Below, piece by piece: positions 8,067 through 15,776 of a stretch of 64,000 bases of DNA (position 1 is its first letter; every line of letters begins with the position of its first letter). The translations under genes and the position numbers were made by a program. Under the pieces are notes generated by a model that worked only from the letters and a program-made list of their open reading frames with translations, did no database searches and was not told the origin of the DNA. Source of the stretch: Haemophilus parahaemolyticus. GTDB taxonomy: Bacteria > Pseudomonadota > Gammaproteobacteria > Enterobacterales > Pasteurellaceae. The stretch covers positions 62,001 through 126,000 of the forward strand of contig NZ_MUXY01000003.1 of assembly GCF_002015035.1 (NCBI RefSeq). The letters are read 5' to 3'.

Positions 8067-8615
8067 ATGACAATACAAGTAGAATTTAAACAACTCGTTG
8101 CCCAACTGCAAATTGAGCTTACACCTGCCGAATTTCACGGCTTTTTAAGTGGCTTAATTGTTGGCGGTGTTCAAGATGAATCTTGGAAAACATTAACCTA
8201 CCAATTTACCAATGATGGGCTCGCATTTTCTCAAGCTCCTCTCAAAACATTGGAAAACTTTTATCAAGAATTGACCGCTAGTTATGCGGAAGCTAACACG
8301 CTTTTCAGCCTTTGGTTACCTGAAGATGAAAATGATGGCTTCGCTCTTGCTGACAGCATTGCGGAATGGACAAGCCACTTTATTTTGGGTTTAGGTTTAG
8401 CACAACCCAAATTAAGCGAAGAAAAAGATGAAGTAGGCGAAGCAATTGATGATTTAGAAGAGATCTCACGCCTTGGCTACCAAGATGATGACAAAAACGA
8501 AGAACTCATCGAAGCGGGCGAAGAAGTCGTCGAATATTTACGCGTGCTGGCTCTTTTCTTGCACAGCAATTTCGCATTAAATGTCACACCTGCAAACAAA
8601 GCTCAACTGCACTAA
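8067..8615 (+). CDS. ygfB: UPF0149 family protein YgfB
   Basis: The 182-residue acidic protein of the UPF0149/YecA family shows TPAEFHGFLSGLIVGG (about residues 21-36), WTSHFILGLGLAQPKL and YLRVLALFLHSN. The family has an all-helical structure (HI0817 is a solved member); its biochemical role is not settled. E. coli has ygfB divergent from zapA, as here, but the usual pepP neighbour is replaced by hemE. I see no good Shine-Dalgarno before the ATG. Confidence 0.88.
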   Translation: MTIQVEFKQLVAQLQIELTPAEFHGFLSGLIVGGVQDESWKTLTYQFTNDGLAFSQAPLKTLENFYQELTASYAEANTLFSLWLPEDENDGFALADSIAEWTSHFILGLGLAQPKLSEEKDEVGEAIDDLEEISRLGYQDDDKNEELIEAGEEVVEYLRVLALFLHSNFALNVTPANKAQLH

Positions 8616-8636
8616 TTTTGAAGAATAAGGATAATT

Positions 8637-9701
8637 ATGACTCAGCTTAAAAATGATCGTTATTTAAAAGCCCTATTACGCGAACCTGTGGATATGACGC
8701 CCGTTTGGATGATGCGTCAAGCAGGGCGTTATTTGCCAGAATATAAAGCAACCCGTGCACAAGCAGGCGATTTTATGTCGCTTTGTCGCAATGCTGATTT
8801 AGCTTGTGAAGTGACTTTGCAACCTTTACGCCGCTATGCACTAGATGCAGCGATTTTATTTTCAGATATTTTGACCATTCCTGATGCAATGGGCTTAGGT
8901 TTAAGTTTTGGTGCAGGCGAAGGTCCTAAATTTGCTCGCCCAATTGAGAATAAAATCCAAGTGGATAACTTGCCCATTCCCGATCCTGAAGGTGAATTAC
9001 AATATGTAATGAATGCAGTTCGCACCATTCGCCATGAATTAAAAGGCGAAGTACCGTTAATCGGTTTCTCTGGCAGCCCATGGACTTTAGCGACTTATAT
9101 GGTCGAAGGCGGTTCAAGCAAGGCATTCACTAAAATTAAAAAAATGATGTATGCCGATCCGCAGATTTTACACGCATTATTAGACAAACTTGCAGACAGC
9201 GTCATTCTTTATTTAAATGCACAGATCAAAGCGGGTGCACAAGCGGTCATGGTGTTCGACACTTGGGGCGGCGTGTTGGCTCACGAAGAATACAAAACCT
9301 TCTCATTGCAATATATGCAAAAAATCGTGGAAGGCTTAATTCGTGAAAATGAAGGCAGAAAAGTACCTGTTACACTTTTCACCAAAGGCGGGGGCTTATG
9401 GCTTGAAGCGATTGCAGAAACAGGTTGCGATGCAGTTGGTTTAGACTGGACAGTCGATATTCGTGAGGCGAAAAAACGCGTAGGGCACAAAGTAGCACTG
9501 CAAGGCAATATGGATCCGAGCGTATTATATGCTCCAGCTGCACGCATTGAGCAAGAAGTTAAAAACATTCTTGCAGGTTTTGGCGAAGGCTCTGGTCACG
9601 TATTCAATCTAGGGCACGGCATTCACCAAGATGTTCCAACCGAAAGCCCGAAAGTGTTTGTAAACGCTATTCACGAGTTTTCGAAGCAATATCATAAATA
9701 A
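8637..9701 (+). CDS. hemE: Uroporphyrinogen decarboxylase
   Basis: HemE removes four acetate carboxyl groups from uroporphyrinogen III to give coproporphyrinogen III in haem synthesis. The 354-residue protein has the signature [15 protein letters not shown] (about 22-36) with the substrate-binding arginines, [13 protein letters not shown] with the catalytic aspartate, [16 protein letters not shown], and GHGIHQDVP near the C-terminus. An AATAAGGATAA ribosome-binding site precedes the ATG. It starts 21 bases after ygfB and may share its transcript. A haem pathway is noteworthy because some relatives need external haem. Confidence 0.97.
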   Translation: MTQLKNDRYLKALLREPVDMTPVWMMRQAGRYLPEYKATRAQAGDFMSLCRNADLACEVTLQPLRRYALDAAILFSDILTIPDAMGLGLSFGAGEGPKFARPIENKIQVDNLPIPDPEGELQYVMNAVRTIRHELKGEVPLIGFSGSPWTLATYMVEGGSSKAFTKIKKMMYADPQILHALLDKLADSVILYLNAQIKAGAQAVMVFDTWGGVLAHEEYKTFSLQYMQKIVEGLIRENEGRKVPVTLFTKGGGLWLEAIAETGCDAVGLDWTVDIREAKKRVGHKVALQGNMDPSVLYAPAARIEQEVKNILAGFGEGSGHVFNLGHGIHQDVPTESPKVFVNAIHEFSKQYHK

Positions 9702-9777
9702 TTAGCTGCAAGCGGTGGAGTGTTGTAAAACTTTTACGAATTCGACTGCTTTATCATTAACTATCGCGAGGAATTAT

Positions 9778-10368
9778 ATGCGAAACCCCATTCACAAACG
9801 TATGGAACGCTTTGAACCTTGGCAACACCTGACCTTTATGGCGTGTTTGTGCGAAAGAATGTATCCGAATTTCCAAATGTTCTGCCATGTAGCTGAACAA
9901 GAAGAGAATACGAAGCTCTATCAGAATATCTTAAATCTTGTCTGGGAGCATCTCACTGTTAAGGGAGCGAAAATCAACTTTGATAATCAGCTCGAAAAAT
10001 TAGAAAACATCATCCCAGATGTGAACGAATATGAATTTTTCGGCGTGCTTCCTGCCCAAGATGCGTGCGAAGCACTTTCTGAATTGCTACACAGCATCAT
10101 TGCTGGTGCAACACTTGAACAAGCGATTCGCATTAGCCAAATCTCGCTTGGCACAGTGGCAAGCTATTTAGAGATGCAAAATGAACGAGAATTAAGCGAA
10201 GTAGAGCTAAAAAATTCAGAAGAAATTCAAGAAGAATTAGACGTACAATGGCAAATTTACCGCCTTCTCAATGAATGCGAAGAGCGCGATGTTGCCTTGA
10301 TTTTAGACCTTAAAAATGAGATCAGAAGTGCGGGAATAAGCAATATTGGTGTGATTTTTAACCAGTAG
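9778..10368 (+). CDS. yjaG: YjaG family protein (DUF416)
   Basis: The cytoplasmic protein of 196 residues belongs to DUF416 (YjaG), with RMERFEPWQHLTFMACLCERMYPN at the N-terminus in pieces matching the family. The function is unknown. The frame is open further upstream, but the ATG at 9778 has GAGGAATT in front and starts the conserved region. It lies between hemE and hupA, the order also seen in Haemophilus; E. coli has nfi between hemE and yjaG. Confidence 0.9.
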   Translation: MRNPIHKRMERFEPWQHLTFMACLCERMYPNFQMFCHVAEQEENTKLYQNILNLVWEHLTVKGAKINFDNQLEKLENIIPDVNEYEFFGVLPAQDACEALSELLHSIIAGATLEQAIRISQISLGTVASYLEMQNERELSEVELKNSEEIQEELDVQWQIYRLLNECEERDVALILDLKNEIRSAGISNIGVIFNQ

Positions 10369-10496
10369 AATTATTTTTCAATAAAAAATAATATTTGCCT
10401 ATTTGAGAAATTTGAACTTTGAATTAAGCTACACCAAGTTATATCAACCCTTTCGGCGATTTTCGCCATAACTAAACAATCTTTGAGGATTAAACT

Positions 10497-10772
10497 ATGA
10501 ACAAAAGTGAATTAATTGATGCTATCGCAGCAAAAGCAAACTTAAGCAAAAAAGATGCTAAAGCAGCTTTAGAAGCAACGTTAGAAGCCGTATCTGAAAG
10601 CTTAAAAGCTGGTGATGCTGTTCAATTAATCGGCTTCGGTACATTCAAAGTAAACAAGCGTGCAGCACGTATTGGTCGTAACCCAAGTACTGGCGAAGAG
10701 ATCCAAATCGCGGAAGCTAAAATCCCAGCTTTCGTTGCAGGCAAGGCATTAAAAGATTTAGTGAAACAGTAA
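10497..10772 (+). CDS. hupA: DNA-binding protein HU
   Basis: HU is a small histone-like dimer that bends DNA and organises the nucleoid. The 91-residue protein begins [22 protein letters not shown] and carries the DNA-binding arm [20 protein letters not shown] near residues 60-80. Position after yjaG supports the alpha subunit. An own promoter is expected in the 128-base gap before it. A partner of HU, a HI1450-type DNA mimic, is encoded at the end of the window. Confidence 0.96.
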   Translation: MNKSELIDAIAAKANLSKKDAKAALEATLEAVSESLKAGDAVQLIGFGTFKVNKRAARIGRNPSTGEEIQIAEAKIPAFVAGKALKDLVKQ

Positions 10773-10789
10773 TAGAAAATTGCCATTAA

Positions 10790-10836
10790 AAAACGTTCTA
10801 AACCTTATATGATAAGCATAAGGTTTAGACCGTTTT
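10790..10836 (+). terminator. Terminator of hupA
   Basis: TCTAAACCTTAT (10797-10808) and ATAAGGTTTAGA (10818-10829) make a 12-bp perfect stem, followed by CCGTTTT. A-rich sequence before it could let it work in both directions between hupA and the convergent lipoprotein gene. Confidence 0.85.
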
Positions 10837-10854
10837 GATGTCTTTTATGCCAGA

Positions 10855-11508
10855 TTATTTTTGTTCTTCTTTAAAAGGTTGTGATTTAGATTCAGCATTT
10901 TGTTCTGGCACAATTTCATACTTCTTTATCAATTCTTCTTCTAGTGTCTTACCTTCTTTTGCTACTTGATCTAATTTTGCCTGTAATTCACTAAAGATTT
11001 TATGTGACTCTTCCGTTGGTTGGTGAACTACTTTTTCTCCTTCTGTCATCAATTGTATGCCCAATGATAAAGCTTCTAAAGATTTTTCTTTAAGCTGTTT
11101 TACTTTCTCATCAGCAATTTGCAAAGTATCTGCACTTTGTTTAATGACATTAGCTTGAGCTAATAACGCTCTATTCATTGCATCACGCAATAATTTTTCA
11201 TCTTTCGCTTTGTCGCCTAGTTTTTCTACTTCAGTGGTAATCACATTTTCGATACCTTGTTCTTGAGCTTTTTGCCATTCACGGAATTTTTTGTAATCTT
11301 CCGCTCCAGTGTCTACTGCTTCCGCAGATTTCTCCTCAGCTTTCACTTCCGCTTTTTCTTGATTGCTTGACGCAGTTTCTTGTTCCGTTTTTGTTTGGGC
11401 TGCTGGTGCTGTGTTTGCAACATTAGCTGTTGTTTCTGTAGGTTGATCACAAGCGGTTAAAAGTACAGATAATAATGCAATCGCACTTAATGTTTTTAAT
11501 TTAGTCAT
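10855..11508 (-). CDS. Putative lipoprotein, paralogue of the next gene
   Basis: The 217-residue protein has a lipoprotein signal peptide with lipobox LLTAC (cysteine 20) followed by aspartate, then a low-complexity Ala/Thr/Glu/Gln linker, and a charged helical C-terminal half that starts with YKKFREWQKAQEQ. The Asp after the cysteine could favour inner-membrane retention in the Lol system. It resembles the upstream neighbour in signal peptide, linker and the (D/E)W(N/Q)KAQEQ segment, so the two are tandem duplicates. No known family was recognised. Confidence 0.8.
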   Translation of the reverse strand: MTKLKTLSAIALLSVLLTACDQPTETTANVANTAPAAQTKTEQETASSNQEKAEVKAEEKSAEAVDTGAEDYKKFREWQKAQEQGIENVITTEVEKLGDKAKDEKLLRDAMNRALLAQANVIKQSADTLQIADEKVKQLKEKSLEALSLGIQLMTEGEKVVHQPTEESHKIFSELQAKLDQVAKEGKTLEEELIKKYEIVPEQNAESKSQPFKEEQK

Positions 11509-11514
11509 ATTAAC

Positions 11515-11547
11515 CTCAAAAAAATGGCTAGCGAAACACTAGCCATT
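11515..11547 (-). terminator. Terminator between the two lipoprotein genes
   Basis: AATGGCTAG (11523-11531) / CTAGCCATT (11539-11547) forms a 9-bp stem and is followed on the minus strand by a run of T. It lies past the stop of the upstream lipoprotein gene, so the two paralogues can be transcribed separately. Confidence 0.85.
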
Positions 11548-11570
11548 GTTATTATTGTTTGAATCTAAAA

Positions 11571-12239
11571 TTATTCGCCGAAAGTTTGTTGTAATTCAGC
11601 TTGTAATTGTTGTAACACATTGCCTTCTTGGATAAGTTTCTGTGTTTTCTCTGCTAATGCATTTTGTGATTCAGGCGTTGGCTGAGACATTACTTTTACA
11701 GAATCTGCTACGATTGAACTAGATAAAGTTAAAACTTCTTTAGTTTTTGCTTTAAATGCAGCAACTAATGGGCTTTTGACTTCTACGGCATCTAAAGTTT
11801 TTACTGTTTCATCTACAGTTTTTATAAATTCAACTAATGCTGTTTCTACTTTTTGGGGGTCATTTGTTGCTAATTCAGTTTGAAGTTTTTGTTGAGCTGC
11901 ATTTGCTGCTTGCTCTTGTGCTTTGTTCCAATCTAAGATTTTTTGTAAATCTGCTTTACCTTGAGCTAACTCTTCTGCACTTAATTGCACCGCTGGTTTT
12001 GCGGTTTCAGTTTGAGCAGGTGATTGAGCTTGTGCTGCTGGTGTTGTGGTTTCAGCTTGAGCAGGTGATTGAGCTTGTGCTGCTGGTGTTGTGGTTTCAG
12101 CTTGAGCAGGTGCTTGAGTTTGTGCTGCTGGTGTTACTTCTGCTTTTGGTGCTTCAGAGGCTTTATCAGCTGGTTTATCACAAGCGGTTAAAAATAATGC
12201 AAATAATGCTGTTGCACTGATTTTAGTAAATTTAGTCAT
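11571..12239 (-). CDS. Putative lipoprotein with 15-residue repeats
   Basis: The 222-residue protein has a lipoprotein signal with lipobox FLTAC (cysteine 20, then Asp). Residues 36-80 are three copies of a 15-residue unit of the type TPAAQAQSPAQAETT, a flexible linker. The remaining helical region begins with LAQGKADLQKILDWNKAQEQ. It is a paralogue of the downstream gene (shared signal, linker and WNKAQEQ/WQKAQEQ motif). Both may be periplasmic spacers or stress lipoproteins; no function can be assigned. AAGGAAACTTAA lies before the start. Confidence 0.8.
   Translation of the reverse strand: MTKFTKISATALFALFLTACDKPADKASEAPKAEVTPAAQTQAPAQAETTTPAAQAQSPAQAETTTPAAQAQSPAQTETAKPAVQLSAEELAQGKADLQKILDWNKAQEQAANAAQQKLQTELATNDPQKVETALVEFIKTVDETVKTLDAVEVKSPLVAAFKAKTKEVLTLSSSIVADSVKVMSQPTPESQNALAEKTQKLIQEGNVLQQLQAELQQTFGE
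12000..12134 (-). repeat. Three tandem 45-bp repeats in the lipoprotein gene
   Basis: The 45-base unit, nearly identical in copies two and three, encodes the 15-residue linker repeat. Changes in copy number would keep the frame and only change linker length. Confidence 0.9.
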
Positions 12240-12355
12240 TTAAGTTTCCTTTGTCTAAAATAAATATCCCTCAATAGAGAGGTTTCTATATTGTACGCTG
12301 TATAGACCGACTTTCAAAACAAATGTTCCGTAAAGTCTTGTATATTTATGTAAAT

Positions 12356-13213
12356 TTAAGCTTTTTTGTGATGTTTTTCTAAACTACGATGGCGAATTTG
12401 CACTTTTTTGCCTTTCGCTTGGAAATATTTGGCGAGCTGTTCGGTCACAAAAACAGAACGGTGTTTGCCTCCCGTACAACCAATTGCAATAGTTAAATAA
12501 CTTCGGTTGTTTTTTTCAAGCTGAGGCAACCACTTTTCTAAATAGTTACGTGTATGATAGATAAATTGGTGCACCTCTGTTTGTCGCTCTAAAAAATCAA
12601 TTACAGGTTGCTCTAGTCCTGTCATTGGACGCAGATCTGGATTCCAATGCGGGTTAGGTAAGAAACGCACATCAAACACATAGTCAGCATCAGCTGGCAA
12701 GCCATATTTAAAGCCGAAAGATTCAAACACGATATTTAGCTCTTTCTCTTGATGCCCTTGTAACAGTGTTCTTAAATTTTCTGCCAGTTCGTGTGAAGAA
12801 AGGTGGGAGGTATCAATAATGTAATTGGCTTGTTGAAGCAATGGTTCAAGTAAGCGTTCTTCCAAATCAATCGCACTTTCGAGAGATAAATCTTGGCTAG
12901 AAAGCGGATGTAATCGGCGAGAATCACTGTAACGGCGAATAAGCATGCTCCGTTCGCAATCTAAGAATAACAATTTTACGTGATAAGGTGAAAGCTGGGC
13001 AAATAGTTCATCTAAAACTTTTGCATCTTCTGGTAAATTTCGGACATCAAGACTAACCACCGCTGATTCTTTTGACTTAGAGAGATATTCTGCTAATTGA
13101 GGGATTAACGGAAGCGGAATATTATCCACGCAGTAATATCCAACATCTTCTAATGCACGTAATGCAACCGATTTACCCGAGCCTGAACGCCCACTAATAA
13201 TGATAAGTTCCAT
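12356..13213 (-). CDS. rapZ: RNase adapter protein RapZ
   Basis: RapZ guides RNase E to the small RNA GlmZ and so controls glucosamine-6-phosphate synthase; it also binds nucleotides. The 285-residue protein has a Walker A GRSGSGKS at residues 8-15, [27 protein letters not shown], and the C-terminal-domain motif [12 protein letters not shown]. The very C-terminus is basic ([12 protein letters not shown]), as expected for RNA binding. It is the last gene of the lptCAB-ptsN-rapZ cluster, 14 bases after ptsN. Confidence 0.95.
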   Translation of the reverse strand: MELIIISGRSGSGKSVALRALEDVGYYCVDNIPLPLIPQLAEYLSKSKESAVVSLDVRNLPEDAKVLDELFAQLSPYHVKLLFLDCERSMLIRRYSDSRRLHPLSSQDLSLESAIDLEERLLEPLLQQANYIIDTSHLSSHELAENLRTLLQGHQEKELNIVFESFGFKYGLPADADYVFDVRFLPNPHWNPDLRPMTGLEQPVIDFLERQTEVHQFIYHTRNYLEKWLPQLEKNNRSYLTIAIGCTGGKHRSVFVTEQLAKYFQAKGKKVQIRHRSLEKHHKKA

Positions 13214-13227
13214 AATCCCCCTACCAA

Positions 13228-13737
13228 CTACTCTTCTGTTTCTGATTGTCTATCAATATATGCCAAAATCTGCCAGATTTCATCTGTCGATTGTGTTGCT
13301 CTGAGCTGTTTGGCTAATGTTTTATCGCTAAGTTTTTGGGCAATTTGCTGCAAACAGCCTTTGTATTTTTCACAACAGCCTTCAGGAAACATCATGGCAT
13401 AAACCAAATCAACCTCTTTATTGTCACTGGCTTCATAATCAATCGGTTGTTCTAATTTAAAAAAGAGAGCAATGGGTTGATTAAGTTCAGCACAATCAGA
13501 TGGTAATTTTGCGTGTGGTAATGCAATACCATTACCGATGCTAGTGCAGCCTAATTTTTCACGTTTGAACAAATTTTCAAAACAGATAACAGGGCATACC
13601 TCTTTTTCATTGAGACGGTATTCTAACTGGATAGATTCAGCAACTGTTTTGCCCACTAACTCTAATAAGCGTTTTTTACTTGAAACGACCACATCATGAT
13701 AAATATGATCTGGGGTTAAAAATTCTGTTAATTGCAT
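13228..13737 (-). CDS. ptsN: Nitrogen-PTS EIIA protein PtsN
   Basis: PtsN is the phosphoacceptor of the nitrogen PTS and regulates potassium transport and other targets. The protein of about 169 residues has the EIIA-Ntr fold; the active histidine lies in [14 protein letters not shown]. The reading frame is open 30 bases upstream, but those codons lie in a hairpin that ends the preceding transcript, so MQLTEFLTP at 13735-13737 is the likelier start. C-terminal half shows [11 protein letters not shown]. It sits between lptB and rapZ, the conserved order. Confidence 0.9.
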   Translation of the reverse strand: MQLTEFLTPDHIYHDVVVSSKKRLLELVGKTVAESIQLEYRLNEKEVCPVICFENLFKREKLGCTSIGNGIALPHAKLPSDCAELNQPIALFFKLEQPIDYEASDNKEVDLVYAMMFPEGCCEKYKGCLQQIAQKLSDKTLAKQLRATQSTDEIWQILAYIDRQSETEE

Positions 13738-13740
13738 AAT

Positions 13741-13767
13741 AAAAGTGCCATTGAAATTCAATGGCAT
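13741..13767 (-). terminator. Terminator or attenuator between lptB and ptsN
   Basis: TGCCATTG (13746-13753) / CAATGGCA (13759-13766) forms an 8-bp stem with a 5-base loop and is followed on the minus strand by CTTTTA. It would reduce read-through from lptB into ptsN. Confidence 0.65.
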
Positions 13768-13782
13768 TTGTTATTGGAAGGA

Positions 13783-14508
13783 TTAAAGTTTAAACTGATC
13801 ACCTAAGTAAACTTCTTTTACTTTTGGATTTTCAAGCACTTGGCTTGGTGTACCTGTCGCAATCATCTCACCACTACCGACAATATAAGCACGCTCACAT
13901 ACATCAAGTGTTTCACGTACGTTGTGATCGGTAATCAACACGCCTAACCCACGTTCTTTTAGATTGACGATAATTTTTTTTATATCAATAACCGAGATTG
14001 GATCCACCCCTGCGAAAGGTTCATCTAACAAGATAAATTGCGGATTAGCCGCCAGTGCACGAGCAATCTCCACGCGACGGCGTTCCCCCCCTGAGAGCGC
14101 TTGTCCAAGGCTGTTGCGGATATGCTCAATATGAAATTCTGAAATTAACTCATCAGCACGTTCACGGCGCTGTTTATCATTCAGATCTTTACGCACTTGC
14201 AACACTGCCATCAAGTTATCATATACACTTAAACGGCGGAAAATGGAGGCTTCTTGCGGAAGATAGCCGATCCCTTGTTTTGCACGATCGTGCATAGGTA
14301 GCGAGCTAATATCTTCGTGATCAATACGAATTGTACCGTTATCATGGCGAACTAAGCCCACCACCATATAGAATGAAGTAGTTTTACCCGCCCCATTCGG
14401 ACCAAGTAATCCTACAATTTCACCCGTATTTACGTGAAAGCTCACATCTTTCACTACCTTACGATTTTTATAGCTTTTCGCCAAATGTTCTGCATAGAGC
14501 GTTGCCAT
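13783..14508 (-). CDS. lptB: LPS export ABC transporter ATPase LptB
   Basis: LptB powers extraction of lipopolysaccharide from the inner membrane by LptFG. The 241-residue ABC protein has Walker [10 protein letters not shown] (about 36-44), Q-loop region GYLPQEAS, signature [15 protein letters not shown], Walker B and D-loop [11 protein letters not shown], and the switch histidine in [10 protein letters not shown]. LptB differs from generic ABC ATPases in its [10 protein letters not shown] segment, which is present. lptA lies 7 bases upstream. Confidence 0.97.
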   Translation of the reverse strand: MATLYAEHLAKSYKNRKVVKDVSFHVNTGEIVGLLGPNGAGKTTSFYMVVGLVRHDNGTIRIDHEDISSLPMHDRAKQGIGYLPQEASIFRRLSVYDNLMAVLQVRKDLNDKQRRERADELISEFHIEHIRNSLGQALSGGERRRVEIARALAANPQFILLDEPFAGVDPISVIDIKKIIVNLKERGLGVLITDHNVRETLDVCERAYIVGSGEMIATGTPSQVLENPKVKEVYLGDQFKL

Positions 14509-14515
14509 AACTTTC

Positions 14516-15019
14516 CTATTTTTTATTCTGATTTAACTGATTGGGAATAAGTACCGTTTTCACGCGTGTTTTTCCACCGCTTGTTGCTTTAAGCTGCTGT
14601 TTTTTTACATCATAAGTGATTAATGGCGCCTTAATAAAGCTATCTAATTGCTTCAATTCCGCATCACCCGTTAAAGTTAAAAATTCACTATTCAAATCAT
14701 ATTTTACGCTTGAACCTTTCCCATTTACAGGTTTACCATCATCCAGAGTTTGCTGGAAAGTAACAGGCGAACCTACTGCATCTAATGTCTCTTTTTTACC
14801 TTCTTGACGAACGATTGTCACTTTATTCGCTTTCACAATAATTGAACCTTGTGTAATGGTAACACCATCAGCAAAAACGACCGTGTTTGTATTCATATCT
14901 AATGATTGACTACCTGAATCAATGTTAATCGGTTGGTCAGTATCATTTTTTAGTGCCTGAGCTGATAAACTCACGCCTAATAAAGCGGTTAAAATTGTTG
15001 TTTTTATTGCAAATTTCAT
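14516..15019 (-). CDS. lptA: LPS transport periplasmic protein LptA
   Basis: LptA forms the periplasmic bridge that carries lipopolysaccharide to the outer membrane. The 167-residue protein has a signal peptide ending near SAQA|LKND and the OstA-like fold with [23 protein letters not shown] in segments typical of the family. Its start overlaps the lptC stop by 4 bases (ATGA), indicating translational coupling, and lptB follows 7 bases later. Confidence 0.95.
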   Translation of the reverse strand: MKFAIKTTILTALLGVSLSAQALKNDTDQPINIDSGSQSLDMNTNTVVFADGVTITQGSIIVKANKVTIVRQEGKKETLDAVGSPVTFQQTLDDGKPVNGKGSSVKYDLNSEFLTLTGDAELKQLDSFIKAPLITYDVKKQQLKATSGGKTRVKTVLIPNQLNQNKK

Positions 15020-15618
15020 TGTTTGTCCTTCTCTTGCTCATTTGCTGCCTTAATTACCGTCGGCTCAATATAGCTTTTCACATCTTTTAGCAAGGTTGCC
15101 ACTTGCTGTTTTAAATTTCCTTTCAACCCTATACCGCTAGTAGTAAAACCTAAGCCTTGTGATTTAACTTCACTGTCAGTAAACACATCTTGCGTAGTTA
15201 AATTAACTGAAAGATGATCCGTTTCAATACGTTGTAATTTTGAAGTTGGCTCAAGTGCTTGCAATGTTACATTACCTGAAAGAGTTAAAATTCTCTCTGC
15301 ATTGATTTCTGCGTGATCTGCACTCAATTTCCACTGCTTTAAAGCGGTCAATTTATCAAATAAATTAACTAACGGGTTTGTAAATTCGGTTTTTTCGCTC
15401 TCTTCATAACGCTTGATTTCTTCCGCTTCAGCGTAATATTCTGGTTTGCCTTCTAAATCAAACACCGACGTAGACATTCGATTACCTGTGTAATCTGGCA
15501 TTCCCTCTTTTTTAATCAGATTATCTAGTCCGTTTGTCTCGTCTTTGGCTTGATATTGCATCCAGCCTAGCAAGGTAGCCACAATCACCAATAGCAGGGC
15601 AGTTATTCGTTTATTCAT
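15016..15618 (-). CDS. lptC: LPS export membrane protein LptC
   Basis: LptC is a bitopic inner-membrane protein that passes lipopolysaccharide from LptBFG to LptA. The 200-residue protein has one N-terminal transmembrane helix (residues about 5-22, ITALLLVIVATLLGWMQYQ) and a periplasmic OstA-like domain with LSADHAEINAERILTLSGNV. It is the first gene of the lptC-lptA-lptB cluster. In E. coli kdsC lies upstream; here ppc does. Confidence 0.93.
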   Translation of the reverse strand: MNKRITALLLVIVATLLGWMQYQAKDETNGLDNLIKKEGMPDYTGNRMSTSVFDLEGKPEYYAEAEEIKRYEESEKTEFTNPLVNLFDKLTALKQWKLSADHAEINAERILTLSGNVTLQALEPTSKLQRIETDHLSVNLTTQDVFTDSEVKSQGLGFTTSGIGLKGNLKQQVATLLKDVKSYIEPTVIKAANEQEKDKQ

Positions 15619-15702
15619 ATCCCATACCTATAAATTTAACGCTAAATCATAACATAATTTTGATATTCATAGAGAAAGTTAGTTCAGGGATTTTGTAAAT
15701 TT

Positions 15703-15750
15703 TGTAAAAAAATAAACCGCTTGTAAATTTTTTAATACTTACAAGCGGTT
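15703..15750 (-). terminator. ppc terminator made of two inverted uptake sequences
   Basis: AACCGCTTGTAA (15715-15726) and TTACAAGCGGTT (15739-15750) form a 12-bp stem, each arm holding an ACAAGCGGT-type uptake core. On the minus strand the stem is followed by TATTTTTTT. It lies 27 bases past the ppc stop. Confidence 0.88.
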
Positions 15751-15776
15751 AGTTTTCACGGTAGTTTTACTAAACT

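Noticed and set aside
12000..12134. Phase-variable repeat tract
   Set aside because: The unit is 45 bases, a multiple of three, so a change in copy number would not switch the gene off.
11837..12220. 127-codon plus-strand frame of mostly Leu and Val
   Set aside because: It is the antisense of the repetitive lipoprotein gene; its composition is a by-product of the repeats.
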